Source of the DNA: CAZGMN01 sp964526905
GTDB lineage: Bacteria; Acidobacteriota; Aminicenantia; Aminicenantales; Aminicenantaceae
DNA: 7,927 bases
Reading direction: 5' to 3'
NCBI GenBank assembly: GCA_964526905.1
Contig: CAZGMN010000152.1
Span: 1-7,927, forward strand
The notes beneath the pieces were generated by a model. That model was not told the origin of the DNA, ran no database searches, and was given only the letters and a program-made list of their open reading frames with translations. Shown here one piece after another: positions 1 through 6,826 of the stretch. The position numbers and the translations under genes are program-made. How positions within the stretch are numbered: the stretch's first letter is position 1; every line of letters starts with the position of its first letter.

Positions 1-173
1 GCTCTCCTCTCCCTTCGGTCGAGGAACCTTGCCCGCTCAGCCTTCAAACGGTTTTCGAGCCACTCAGCCTCCGCCAATCACAATAATCAATGGTTCAAGC
101 CTGCGTGTTTTCAAAGCACGCAGCCTGACCCATAACGTTATTTTCCTCTCACAAAGAGAAGATATTCAAAATC
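1..173. other. Left-edge region beyond nuoI with no convincing gene
   Basis: This stretch holds the hairpin at 91-132 and no recognisable nuoJ. On the minus strand a 12-codon frame (ATG at 133-131, stop at 97-95) has AGAGG 11 bases upstream. A second frame opens with TTG at 77-75, just after a stop, and runs off the edge without a stop, encoding Arg/Glu/Ala/Leu-rich sequence. A GGCTGAG direct repeat occurs on the minus strand at 36-42 and 63-69. None of this is enough to call a gene. Confidence 0.5.
91..132. repeat. Imperfect inverted repeat after nuoI (possible terminator or dispersed repeat)
   Basis: The left arm TGGTTCAAGCCTGCGTG (91-107) and the reverse complement of the right arm at 117-132 (TGGGTCAGGCTGCGTG) match except for two substitutions and one extra base. 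The inner seven pairs (CTGCGTG/CACGCAG) are perfect, around a 9-base loop. It lies about 40 bases after the nuoI stop. No T-tract follows on the minus strand, so it would be a poor intrinsic terminator. It could stabilise the mRNA 3' end or be a repeat unit. Confidence 0.5.
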
Positions 174-647
174 TCATCCGATGAGCTTATTCAAATCATA
201 AATCAGATCCTGGCGGCTGTATTCGGCAAACTCAATCTGGCCTGAATCCATGCGAATGGCATCTTCAGGACAGGCCTCAACACAGAATCCGCAGAAGCAG
301 CAGCGACTTAAATCGATGATGAACTTGGCCGGGTATTTCTGGATTTCGGGGTCAGGGTCTTCTGCCGCTTCAACATAGATGCATTCTGAAGGACAGACCG
401 TGACACAGAGCATGCAGGCCACGCAGCGAGGCTTTCCGCCCTCTCTGGTCAGCAGACGATGAAGGCTGCGGTGCCTCGAAGCCAGCTCTTTCTTCTGCTC
501 AGGGTATTGAATGGTCACCGCTCCTTTTCTCTTTGTTTTTATGCCGAAAAGCTTCAGGATATGGAAGACCATATTGACCACGAAATGGCGGGCAGTGATC
601 AGACTTCCACGGATGATCTCGATGAAATAACCAAGCGCTTCTATCAT
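174..647 (-). CDS. nuoI: NADH-quinone oxidoreductase subunit I (NuoI), 2x[4Fe-4S]
   Basis: NuoI is the ferredoxin-like peripheral subunit that relays electrons between NuoG and NuoB through clusters N6a and N6b. The 157-aa product has an amphipathic N-terminal region (about 1-35) that sits on NuoH and the membrane. Two 4Fe-4S motifs follow: Cys75, 78, 81, 85 in RCVACMLCVTVCPSECI and Cys116, 119, 122, 126 in RCCFCGFCVEACPEDAI. Length is typical. The ATG is one base after the nuoH stop (TAA-A-ATG) with only a weak GATGAG-like site, so coupling is likely. It is the last gene in view. In the common gene order nuoJ would follow at once, but 173 bp of apparently non-coding DNA follow instead. Confidence 0.97.
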   Translation of the reverse strand: MIEALGYFIEIIRGSLITARHFVVNMVFHILKLFGIKTKRKGAVTIQYPEQKKELASRHRSLHRLLTREGGKPRCVACMLCVTVCPSECIYVEAAEDPDPEIQKYPAKFIIDLSRCCFCGFCVEACPEDAIRMDSGQIEFAEYSRQDLIYDLNKLIG

Positions 648-648
648 T

Positions 649-1722
649 TTAAATGCTCATCACAATGCCTGTGCCGACGATATTCACCAGGCTCAAAGGA
701 ATGAGTAATTTCCAACCCAAATTCATCAGCTGGTCATAACGAAAACGAGGATAGGTCCAGCGAATCAGAATCTGAAGCCAGCAGAAAAAGAAGACCTTGA
801 TGTTGAAGGCTGCGACTTGAAAGATGACGACAAGCCAATGAGGGAGCATCCACTGCCCTCCTCCTGGAAAGTGGAAACCGTCTGAAGCCAGCCAGGGAAC
901 CTGCCAGGCTCCAAAGAAGAGAGTAATAACCAGGCAGGAGACGACGATGATTTCCATGAAATCAGTCATCATGAACAGGCCCCATTTCAGGCCGCTGTAT
1001 TCGGTGAAAAATCCGATAATCTCGGATTCGCCTTCAGGAAGGTCAAAGGGGACTCTCTTCGTCTCAGCCAGGGCCGCAAAGAAGAAGATGATGAATCCCA
1101 AAGGCTGGAGGAAGATTCCCCATTTCGGCAGGAAGCCAAAAAGAAGCTCTCCTTGTTCCTGGGCGATGCCGGAGAGCCTTAACGAGGGATAGACCATGAT
1201 CAGGCCGATAAGAGAAAACCCTAACGCTACCTCATAAGATATAAGCTGAGCAGCACCTCTCAGCCCTCCAATCAGGGTGAATCTATTGTTGGAAGCCCAG
1301 CCGCTGAGAATAATGCCGTAGATTCCCAAGGAGAGCATGGCCAGGATGAAAAGCAGGCCGACATTTATATCCAGAATCTGGAGACTTATTGTTCGCCCGC
1401 CTAGCCTTATAAAATCGCCAAAGGGAATGGCTGAGATGGTGATGGCCACAAAAAAGAAAGAGACGAAAGGCGCCAGAGTATGGAGGAATTTCCGGGAGAA
1501 AGCCGGAGCAAAATCTTCCTTGAAAATCATTTTTATGGCATCGGCAAAAGGCTGAAAAAGGCCTATAACTCGAATGCCGAAGATTGAGGCTCGGTTGGCT
1601 CCGATTCGGTCCTGGATGACGGCGCTCTCCTTTCTCTCCAGCCAGGTGAGATAGAGAGTTAAAGTCAGAAACCAGATTAGAGCACAGATAATCTTGAGGA
1701 TGACGATCAATACTTCAATCAC
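649..1722 (-). CDS. nuoH: NADH-quinone oxidoreductase subunit H (NuoH)
   Basis: NuoH is the membrane subunit that anchors the peripheral arm and forms the lower end of the quinone tunnel and the first part of the proton path. The 357-aa product has about eight hydrophobic helices. Signatures are ERKESAVIQDRIGANR (29-44), PFADAIKMIFKED (58-70), GWASNNRF (141-148), AAQLISYEVALG (157-168) and AETKRVPFDLPEGESE (219-234), followed by FFTEYSGLKW (238-247) and PRFRYDQLMNLGWK (325-338). The acidic residues E220, E230, E232 and E241 of the coupling loop are present. GPNR of many NuoH proteins reads GANR. The start is GTG, supported by CAGGG six bases upstream. It overlaps the nuoG stop by 8 bp and lies one base before nuoI. 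Confidence 0.97.
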   Translation of the reverse strand: MIEVLIVILKIICALIWFLTLTLYLTWLERKESAVIQDRIGANRASIFGIRVIGLFQPFADAIKMIFKEDFAPAFSRKFLHTLAPFVSFFFVAITISAIPFGDFIRLGGRTISLQILDINVGLLFILAMLSLGIYGIILSGWASNNRFTLIGGLRGAAQLISYEVALGFSLIGLIMVYPSLRLSGIAQEQGELLFGFLPKWGIFLQPLGFIIFFFAALAETKRVPFDLPEGESEIIGFFTEYSGLKWGLFMMTDFMEIIVVSCLVITLFFGAWQVPWLASDGFHFPGGGQWMLPHWLVVIFQVAAFNIKVFFFCWLQILIRWTYPRFRYDQLMNLGWKLLIPLSLVNIVGTGIVMSI

Positions 1723-3274
1723 TTTTTTCCCTGAAAAAAGAGACTTCCTTTGCCATCTGGGCTGAAATCGACCCGGGAGATGAGAATTGTCTGTAATATC
1801 CGAAATTTATGGCCAGCTCTTTTATTAAATCAACAATCATTTTCCATTCGGGCAGGCTTTCTCCAGGAAGCTCCAGAACCGGAGAAAAGCTCTGAATCTT
1901 GCCCTCGATATTTGTCAGGGAGCCTCCCTTCTCTGCAATCAAAGCCGAGGGAAAGACGATATCGAAAAGCGAATTCAAATCACTGGAATAAGGAGTGAAG
2001 AGAATCTTTGTTTCTATCTTTTCCAGTGCATTCTTGAGGTCCGCCAAACTGAAAGCCTCAGATAGATAAGAGCCGAAAACAAAGAGAATTTCGATTCCTT
2101 CGGCCAAACTCTCCAGGCTCAACGGCTGGAGGTCAAAGCCTATCTCCTGAGCTCCTCTTCTGTTTGGGCTCCTCTCTGAAGTGAGCAAGAAGCCGTCCAC
2201 TTCTCCCGGCTTCGGGTCAGCGCAATACATCTTTTCAATTTTAAGGTCGTCTTTGAAGATTTTGCGAAGGAGGAAGAGCTCTTCGTTCGAGAGCCAGGTA
2301 TCGGCAACCAGAGCCACTGCGGATCTCTTATTCATATAAAGAAGCCTTTTTAATTTCTCTGTGATGAAAGCTAAGGCACTCGACCAAGAAGCTTCTTTAA
2401 CTATTCCTTTTTTAGCGATAACAATTCTCTCCAGCCGACTCTGGTCGAGGTAAGAGTAGCCATAGCGGCCGCGGTCACAGATCCAGAATCCATTGACCTC
2501 CTTGTTCTCCAGGGCTTTGACTCTGTAGACTCTTCTCGCCCGCGGAATACGGGGGAAGCCAGGATGGTATTCGATGATGATGTTACAGCCGCGGCTGCAC
2601 AAGGGACAGATGGATTTTCTGCTGCGGAGGAACCAGTTTCTCGTCTTGAATCTGAAGTCCTCGTCGGTAATGGCGCCGACCGGACAGATTTCCGCCAGGT
2701 TTCCTGAATAGTTATTCGAAACAGGCTGGCCCTCATAGATGTCAATTTCCGAATGGAGGCCACGGCTAAAGACTCCAAGCTCCTCGGTCTTCGTCACCTC
2801 CATCAGGAAACGGACACAGCGAGTGCAGAGGATGCATCTTTCCTGGTCGAGGATTAAGCTCTTTCCAATCTTGACCTTTTTCTTTCTTCTTTCTTTGTTC
2901 TCATCAAACTGACTCTCAAAAAGTCCGTATTCCTGGTAATAATCCTGAAGCTTGCAATCCCCTGCTTTATCACAGATTGGACAATCGAGAGGATGCTCAG
3001 CCAGGAGAAACTCAAGCACGCCTTTCCTGGCCTCGATAACTTTCTGGCTCTTGGTCAAGACCTTTAGTCCTTCCCTAACCACAGTTGAGCAAGCCAGCTC
3101 AAGCTTGGGAAGGCCTTCGATCTCAACCAGACACATCCGGCAACTGCCCTCTGGCGGGAAGGCAGGGTGATAGCAGAAATGAGGGATGGCAATTCCAGCC
3201 TGCTCTGCAGCGTTGAGGACGGTTGTTCCTTCCTTGACCTCAAGCTCATTTCCGTCTATGAAAATCTTAACCAT
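1715..3274 (-). CDS. nuoG: NADH-quinone oxidoreductase subunit G (NuoG), compact form
   Basis: NuoG is the large iron-sulfur subunit of the NADH module. Ligands seen are N1b (Cys34, 45, 48, 62), the His-containing N5 motif (His94, Cys98, 101, 107), N4 (Cys147, 150, 153, 197) and the optional N7 (Cys223, 226, 230, 266). The C-terminal part resembles a reduced molybdopterin-oxidoreductase domain. It keeps the entry W297SSAL, NRRGAQEIG (371-379) and the late motif AEKGGSLTNIEGKIQ (447-461) with PGESLPEW (470-477). At 519 aa the protein is far shorter than E. coli NuoG (908) or Thermus Nqo3 (783), the loss being inside this domain. The ATG has AGG five bases upstream, overlapping the nuoF stop. 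It ends in an 8-bp overlap with nuoH. The reading frame is intact, so I read it as compact rather than broken. Confidence 0.95.
   Translation of the reverse strand: MVKIFIDGNELEVKEGTTVLNAAEQAGIAIPHFCYHPAFPPEGSCRMCLVEIEGLPKLELACSTVVREGLKVLTKSQKVIEARKGVLEFLLAEHPLDCPICDKAGDCKLQDYYQEYGLFESQFDENKERRKKKVKIGKSLILDQERCILCTRCVRFLMEVTKTEELGVFSRGLHSEIDIYEGQPVSNNYSGNLAEICPVGAITDEDFRFKTRNWFLRSRKSICPLCSRGCNIIIEYHPGFPRIPRARRVYRVKALENKEVNGFWICDRGRYGYSYLDQSRLERIVIAKKGIVKEASWSSALAFITEKLKRLLYMNKRSAVALVADTWLSNEELFLLRKIFKDDLKIEKMYCADPKPGEVDGFLLTSERSPNRRGAQEIGFDLQPLSLESLAEGIEILFVFGSYLSEAFSLADLKNALEKIETKILFTPYSSDLNSLFDIVFPSALIAEKGGSLTNIEGKIQSFSPVLELPGESLPEWKMIVDLIKELAINFGYYRQFSSPGSISAQMAKEVSFFREKSD
1729..1733 (-). 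promoter_or_regulatory. Ribosome-binding site that fixes the nuoH GTG start
   Basis: CAGGG on the minus strand is followed by six A residues and then GTG at 1722. Its good spacing supports the GTG start. The resulting N terminus (Met-Ile-Glu-Val-Leu) leads directly into the first membrane helix, as expected for NuoH. Confidence 0.65.
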
Positions 3275-3280
3275 TTTCGC

Positions 3281-4540
3281 CTATTTCTTCTGCTTCTTCC
3301 GCAGAATGAAGGAATCAAGCTCTTTTCTGAACTTTCTGGCGATGGAAAGAATGGGCATGGCCGCAGCATCTCCCATCGGACAGAGGGTTTTGCCCTGGAT
3401 GTTCGAAGCCAGGCGGATGATATTATCGATGTCTTCTTTTTTTCCATCTCCGGCAGCAATCCGGCTGACAATTTTATTGATCCATGAGCTCCCGATCCTG
3501 CAGGGCGTGCACTGGCCGCATGACTCGTGGGAATAGAACTTGGTGATAATCTTCAAGACATCGACCATCGAGGTCTGCTTGTCGATGACGATAATCGCAG
3601 CTGAGCCGAGCATAGAATTGGCGCCAACCAGAGAATCAAAATCCATTTTTATCTCGATCTCATCCTCTTTGAGAATCGGGGCCGACATGCCGCCGGGAAT
3701 GACCGCCTTCAACTTTTTCCCTTCCTTCATCCCTCCGGCATAGTTGAAAATGATATCCTTCAGGCTTGTGCCCAGCGGAAGCTCGTAGATTCCAGGCCGC
3801 TTCACAGCGCCGCTCACCCCAAAAATTCTCGTTCCCCCATCCTTAGGCAATCCCTTCTGGCAGAACCACTCAGCTCCTTTGAGAATGATATGAGGGACGT
3901 TGGAGAGGGTCTCGACATTGTTGATCACTGTCGGGCATTGAAAGAGGCCGACAGATGCCGGAAAAGGAGGCTTCAGCCTCGGATGCCCTCTCTTTCCTTC
4001 CAGAGATTCAAGCAGCGCAGTTTCCTCGCCGCAGATATACGAGCCTGCTCCGCGATGAACAACAATATCGAGGTCAAAGCCGCTGCCCAGAATGTTCTTT
4101 CCCAGGAATCCCTTATTGTAGGCTTCCTGGATGGCCTGCTCCAGCCTCAAGGCGATGGCCTGGTATTCGCCGCGAATATAGATAAAAGCCAGATTGATGC
4201 CGACGCAGAAGGAAGTGATGATAATCCCTTCAAGCAGAAGGTGAGGGGAATGGCTGAGGATGTAGCGGTCTTTGAAGGTTCCCGGCTCGCCCTCGTCGGC
4301 ATTGACGCATAGATATTTTGGCTTGTCAACTTTGGGAACGAATCCCCATTTGACTCCAGCCGGGAAGCCCGCTCCTCCTCTTCCCCTGAGGTTGGCCTTC
4401 TTGACTTCATTCAGAATTTCCTCAGGCTTCATGGTTCGAAGCGCTTTTTTCGCAGCTTCGTATCCTCCCTCTTTCAAATAGACATCTATCTTGTAAAAAT
4501 TTTTTAGGTCAAAATGTTGGGTTAAGGCTTTTTCTTCCAT
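3281..4540 (-). CDS. nuoF: NADH-quinone oxidoreductase subunit F (NuoF), NADH/FMN site and N3
   Basis: NuoF is the catalytic entry subunit: it binds NADH and FMN and passes electrons to cluster N3. The 419-aa product shows the glycine-rich segment RGRGGAGFPAGVKW (52-65), NADEGEPGTFKDR (80-92) and GAGSYICGEETALLESLEG (164-182). A SLBB-type region (about 237-300) follows, then the N3 ligands Cys341, Cys344 and Cys347 in SCGQCTPCRIG and Cys387 in TLCPMGDAAAMP. The usual CREG reads CRIG here, a small change outside the cysteines. It lacks the N-terminal thioredoxin-like and C-terminal ferredoxin extensions of bifurcating hydrogenase HydB/HndC proteins, so NuoF is the better call. Three bases separate it from nuoE, and no strong ribosome site is visible, suggesting coupled translation. 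Confidence 0.97.
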   Translation of the reverse strand: MEEKALTQHFDLKNFYKIDVYLKEGGYEAAKKALRTMKPEEILNEVKKANLRGRGGAGFPAGVKWGFVPKVDKPKYLCVNADEGEPGTFKDRYILSHSPHLLLEGIIITSFCVGINLAFIYIRGEYQAIALRLEQAIQEAYNKGFLGKNILGSGFDLDIVVHRGAGSYICGEETALLESLEGKRGHPRLKPPFPASVGLFQCPTVINNVETLSNVPHIILKGAEWFCQKGLPKDGGTRIFGVSGAVKRPGIYELPLGTSLKDIIFNYAGGMKEGKKLKAVIPGGMSAPILKEDEIEIKMDFDSLVGANSMLGSAAIIVIDKQTSMVDVLKIITKFYSHESCGQCTPCRIGSSWINKIVSRIAAGDGKKEDIDNIIRLASNIQGKTLCPMGDAAAMPILSIARKFRKELDSFILRKKQKK

Positions 4541-4543
4541 GTT

Positions 4544-5017
4544 TTATTTCAGGCTATCCAAAATTCTATCAACGCTTTTCTTATCCAAGTTCCCGTAATA
4601 ATCAAAATTGACCATCATACAAGGAGCCATCTCGCAGGCGCCAAGGCATTCAACCAGAGAAACCGTGAACTTCTTATCCGCAGTCGTTTGACCAGGCTTG
4701 ATCTTGAGCTTTTTTTGGAGATGGTCGATGAGCTTCTCTGCTCCAGAGAGAGAGCAGCTCAGGTTGGAACAAACCTGAATGTGGTACTTTCCCAGAGGCC
4801 TGCTGCCGAGCATGGTGTAAAAAGTCAAGACTTCTCTCACCCTGATAGGCTTGAGGCCCAGAATTTGAGCGATGAGTTTTTCGGCATCAGTTGAAATGAA
4901 GCCGAACTCCTGCTGGGCGGCGTGCAAGAGGGGAAGAATGGCTGCTTCTTTCCGAGGGTAGCGGGCAACAATCTCCTCTATCTTCTTCTTTGTTTCTGCA
5001 GAAAAATCAAGACTCAT
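4544..5017 (-). CDS. nuoE: NADH-quinone oxidoreductase subunit E (NuoE), 2Fe-2S N1a carrier
   Basis: NuoE is the thioredoxin-like 2Fe-2S subunit of the NADH-dehydrogenase module and carries cluster N1a next to the FMN of NuoF. The 157-aa product has an N-terminal helical half including LLHAAQQEFGFIS (30-42) and VLTFYTML (63-70). The four ligands are Cys83 and Cys88 (VCSNLSCS) and Cys124 and Cys128 (ECLGACEMAP). Length and spacing are normal for the family. Its start lies in the nuoD stop (ATGA), and its ribosome site AGGAGGAG is encoded by the last codons of nuoD. The presence of nuoE and nuoF argues for an NADH-driven enzyme rather than the shorter 11-subunit, ferredoxin-type complex. Confidence 0.96.
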   Translation of the reverse strand: MSLDFSAETKKKIEEIVARYPRKEAAILPLLHAAQQEFGFISTDAEKLIAQILGLKPIRVREVLTFYTMLGSRPLGKYHIQVCSNLSCSLSGAEKLIDHLQKKLKIKPGQTTADKKFTVSLVECLGACEMAPCMMVNFDYYGNLDKKSVDRILDSLK

Positions 5018-6345
5018 CGATCCAGCTCTCCTCCTATCATGTTCAAGGAGCCAAAACTGGGAATTACATCTGCGATGTAGTGGCCTTGAATCATCTCTTC
5101 CAAGGCTGAGACAATATGGAAGCAGGGTGCCCTGAGGTGAAGCCGATAAGGCTTGTCTCTTCCGTCAGAGACGATGTAATAGCCCAGCTCTCCATTCCCG
5201 CCTTCGACTGAAAAATAAACCTCTCCCTTTGGCGGCCTTATCCCATGGTCTCTCATGAAAAATTTGAAATGGCTGATCAGGCCTTCGATCGAGGTATAGG
5301 CATCCTCTTTGGGCGGAACAACATATCCTTTGGAAGCAGCCAGAATATCGTTGTATCTTTCCTTTTCCGAGCCTTCAAGGTTTGGCGAGAGCCTGACTCT
5401 CTCTCCAACCCTCTTCTCACGAGAAGCCTTGATCGCTGCCGCAGGCTCCATCCCTTCAGCCATCACCCGGGCAGGGGCTAATGGCCTCGGGATTTTCTCC
5501 AAAGCCTGCTCGACGATCCGCAGGCTTTGCTCCATCTCCTTCATCCGCACCATATACCTGTCGTAGTTATCTCCTCGCTCGCCAAGAGGAACCTCGAAAT
5601 CCAGCTTGTCATAGACTAAATAGGGAGAAGCCTTGCGCACGTCGTAATAAACGCCAGTGGAACGGAGGCAAGGCCCGGTCCAGCCGTAGGAAATTGCCTT
5701 TTCTGGAGAGACAACAGCAATGTCCCTTGTCCTGTTCAAGAAAATTTTGTTCTTATCCAGAAGGCCGCGGACATCCTTCAAGACTTTTCTGGTTTCGACA
5801 ATCGCTTTGGCCAGAGTTTCTTTGTAATCAGGATGAAGGTCAGCCCTGACTCCTCCGATACGGATATAAGAAGTTGTCATCCGAGCACCGGTTGTTTGCT
5901 CAATCACATCCCAGATAAACTCTCTGGCCTTCATCTTGTAGAGAAAAACAGTGAAAGCCCCACACTCCATGGCCATGGCGGCAAGACAGGTCAGATGGTC
6001 GGAGATGCGGGAAAGCTCGCTCATGATGACCCGGATGTATTGAGCCCGCTCCGGAACTTTCACCCCGAACATCTTCTCCACGGTCATCACATAACCGAGG
6101 TTATTAATCAGCGGAGAAACATAGTTCAATCTATCCGTATAGGGAAGCAGGTTGAAATAAGTCCTGTTCTCGCAGGTTTTCTCAAAACCGCGGTGCAAGT
6201 ATCCGACCTCGACCTCTGAGTTGAGAATCCTTTCTCCATCGAGCTCGAGCATGATGCGGATCGTTCCGTGCATGGCCGGATGAGAAGGCCCCATGTTGAG
6301 CAGGAGGCTTTCTTTCCTTGCTTCCTTTTGAATCCTTGTCGGCAT
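5014..6345 (-). CDS. nuoD: NADH-quinone oxidoreductase subunit D (NuoD, 49-kDa type)
   Basis: NuoD is the 49-kDa-type subunit, related to the NiFe-hydrogenase large subunit, and forms most of the quinone-binding pocket with NuoB. The 443-aa product begins with NMGPSHPAMHGT (17-28). His26 and Tyr75 (in DRLNYVSP) align with Thermus Nqo4 His38 and Tyr87, the quinone headgroup contacts. Other landmarks are GYLHRGFEK (48-56), YIRIGGV (160-166), VPLGERGDNYDR (252-263), NGELGYYIVSDG (384-395) and the C-terminal GSLNMIGGELDR. The protein is longer than Thermus Nqo4 (409 aa). About 61 residues (287-347) lie between the ALEKIP helix and the SIEGLISHFK segment, where related proteins have about 15-20. 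AAGAGA sits five bases upstream of the ATG. The gene ends in a 4-bp ATGA overlap with nuoE. Confidence 0.97.
   Translation of the reverse strand: MPTRIQKEARKESLLLNMGPSHPAMHGTIRIMLELDGERILNSEVEVGYLHRGFEKTCENRTYFNLLPYTDRLNYVSPLINNLGYVMTVEKMFGVKVPERAQYIRVIMSELSRISDHLTCLAAMAMECGAFTVFLYKMKAREFIWDVIEQTTGARMTTSYIRIGGVRADLHPDYKETLAKAIVETRKVLKDVRGLLDKNKIFLNRTRDIAVVSPEKAISYGWTGPCLRSTGVYYDVRKASPYLVYDKLDFEVPLGERGDNYDRYMVRMKEMEQSLRIVEQALEKIPRPLAPARVMAEGMEPAAAIKASREKRVGERVRLSPNLEGSEKERYNDILAASKGYVVPPKEDAYTSIEGLISHFKFFMRDHGIRPPKGEVYFSVEGGNGELGYYIVSDGRDKPYRLHLRAPCFHIVSALEEMIQGHYIADVIPSFGSLNMIGGELDR
5026..5035 (-). promoter_or_regulatory. Strong ribosome-binding site of nuoE, inside the nuoD coding end
   Basis: The minus strand reads AGGAGGAGAG, 8-12 bases before the nuoE ATG. 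The same bases encode the conserved Ile-Gly-Gly-Glu of the NuoD C terminus. It is the strongest Shine-Dalgarno sequence in the operon, and nuoE and nuoD also share an ATGA overlap. Confidence 0.75.
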
Positions 6346-6346
6346 C

Positions 6347-6826
6347 TTAGTCTCTTAACGGAATTCGCGGCTGGCGCTTGCGCAGAGGATAATCTTTGCG
6401 AAGAGGAAAGCCTTCGAATCCGTCGTACATAAAAATTCGCCTCAAATCAGGGTGCCCATTGAAATTAACGCCAAACAGGTCAAAGACTTCGCGCTCCAGC
6501 CAGTTGGCATTCTTCCAGATGGCGGTCAGGGAATCGATCGAGAGGTCTTTCTCTGAAAGCTGAGCCTTTATTCTGAGGCGGTGCTTGTTCGAAAGAGAAT
6601 AGAGGTGGTAGACCATGTCGAAGCGCGGCTCGCGGCCCAGGTAATCGACGCAGGTCAGGTCAAGGAGCATGGCGTAGGCATAGGGCTCGGCCTTTAGAAA
6701 CTTGACGACGTCAAGCAGCGAATCTTTATCGATGGCAAGAACTTCATCGCCGAATTGAACAGAAGTCTCCTTAATCTTTTCCTGGAACCGCTGTTTGAGG
6801 TCTTCTAATACTTTCTTTTTTTCCAT
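6347..6826 (-). CDS. nuoC: NADH-quinone oxidoreductase subunit C (NuoC, 30-kDa type)
   Basis: NuoC is a peripheral-arm scaffold subunit without cofactors that binds NuoD, NuoB and NuoI. From the ATG at 6826 the product has 159 residues. Family motifs are DLTCVDYLGREPRFD (about 56-70), NWLEREVFDLFGV (about 108-120), GHPDLRRI (about 124-131) and PLRKDYPL (about 141-148). It is a free-standing gene, not fused to nuoD as in Escherichia coli. A GTG two codons upstream (6832) would give 161 aa. I prefer the ATG because AAGAG sits five bases before it, while the GTG has nothing useful upstream. Either start overlaps the end of nuoB, by 22 or 28 bp. One base separates its TAA stop from the nuoD ATG. 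Confidence 0.95.
   Translation of the reverse strand: MEKKKVLEDLKQRFQEKIKETSVQFGDEVLAIDKDSLLDVVKFLKAEPYAYAMLLDLTCVDYLGREPRFDMVYHLYSLSNKHRLRIKAQLSEKDLSIDSLTAIWKNANWLEREVFDLFGVNFNGHPDLRRIFMYDGFEGFPLRKDYPLRKRQPRIPLRD

Noticed and set aside
1..80. Possible tRNA on the minus strand, because GGCTGAGTGG resembles a tRNA-Ser D-arm
   Set aside because: There is no matching acceptor stem, anticodon arm or proper T-loop in the right spacing.
1588..1602. GPNR to GANR change in NuoH (about residues 41-44)
   Set aside because: From memory the GANR form occurs in NuoH of deltaproteobacterial-type operons, so it looks like a lineage variant and not a defect.
2401..2778. A 125-codon minus-strand frame inside nuoG in another phase
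   Set aside because: It is an overlapping shadow of nuoG with low-complexity Ser/Arg/Thr sequence; the nuoG frame carries all cluster motifs over the same bases.
3281..5017. Possibility that nuoE/nuoF belong to an electron-bifurcating hydrogenase
   Set aside because: NuoF lacks the extra ferredoxin-like and thioredoxin-like domains of those enzymes, NuoG has no H-cluster motif, and the genes sit in canonical nuo order with nuoA-D and nuoH-I.
5014..5049. GSLN in place of GSLD/GSID near the NuoD C terminus
   Set aside because: The Asn form with GGELDR or AGELDR is, as far as I recall, common in several bacterial phyla and does not mark a loss of function.
5481..6219. Plus-strand frames opposite nuoD
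   Set aside because: They are antisense to conserved NuoD motifs, with no recognisable domains and no ribosome sites of note.
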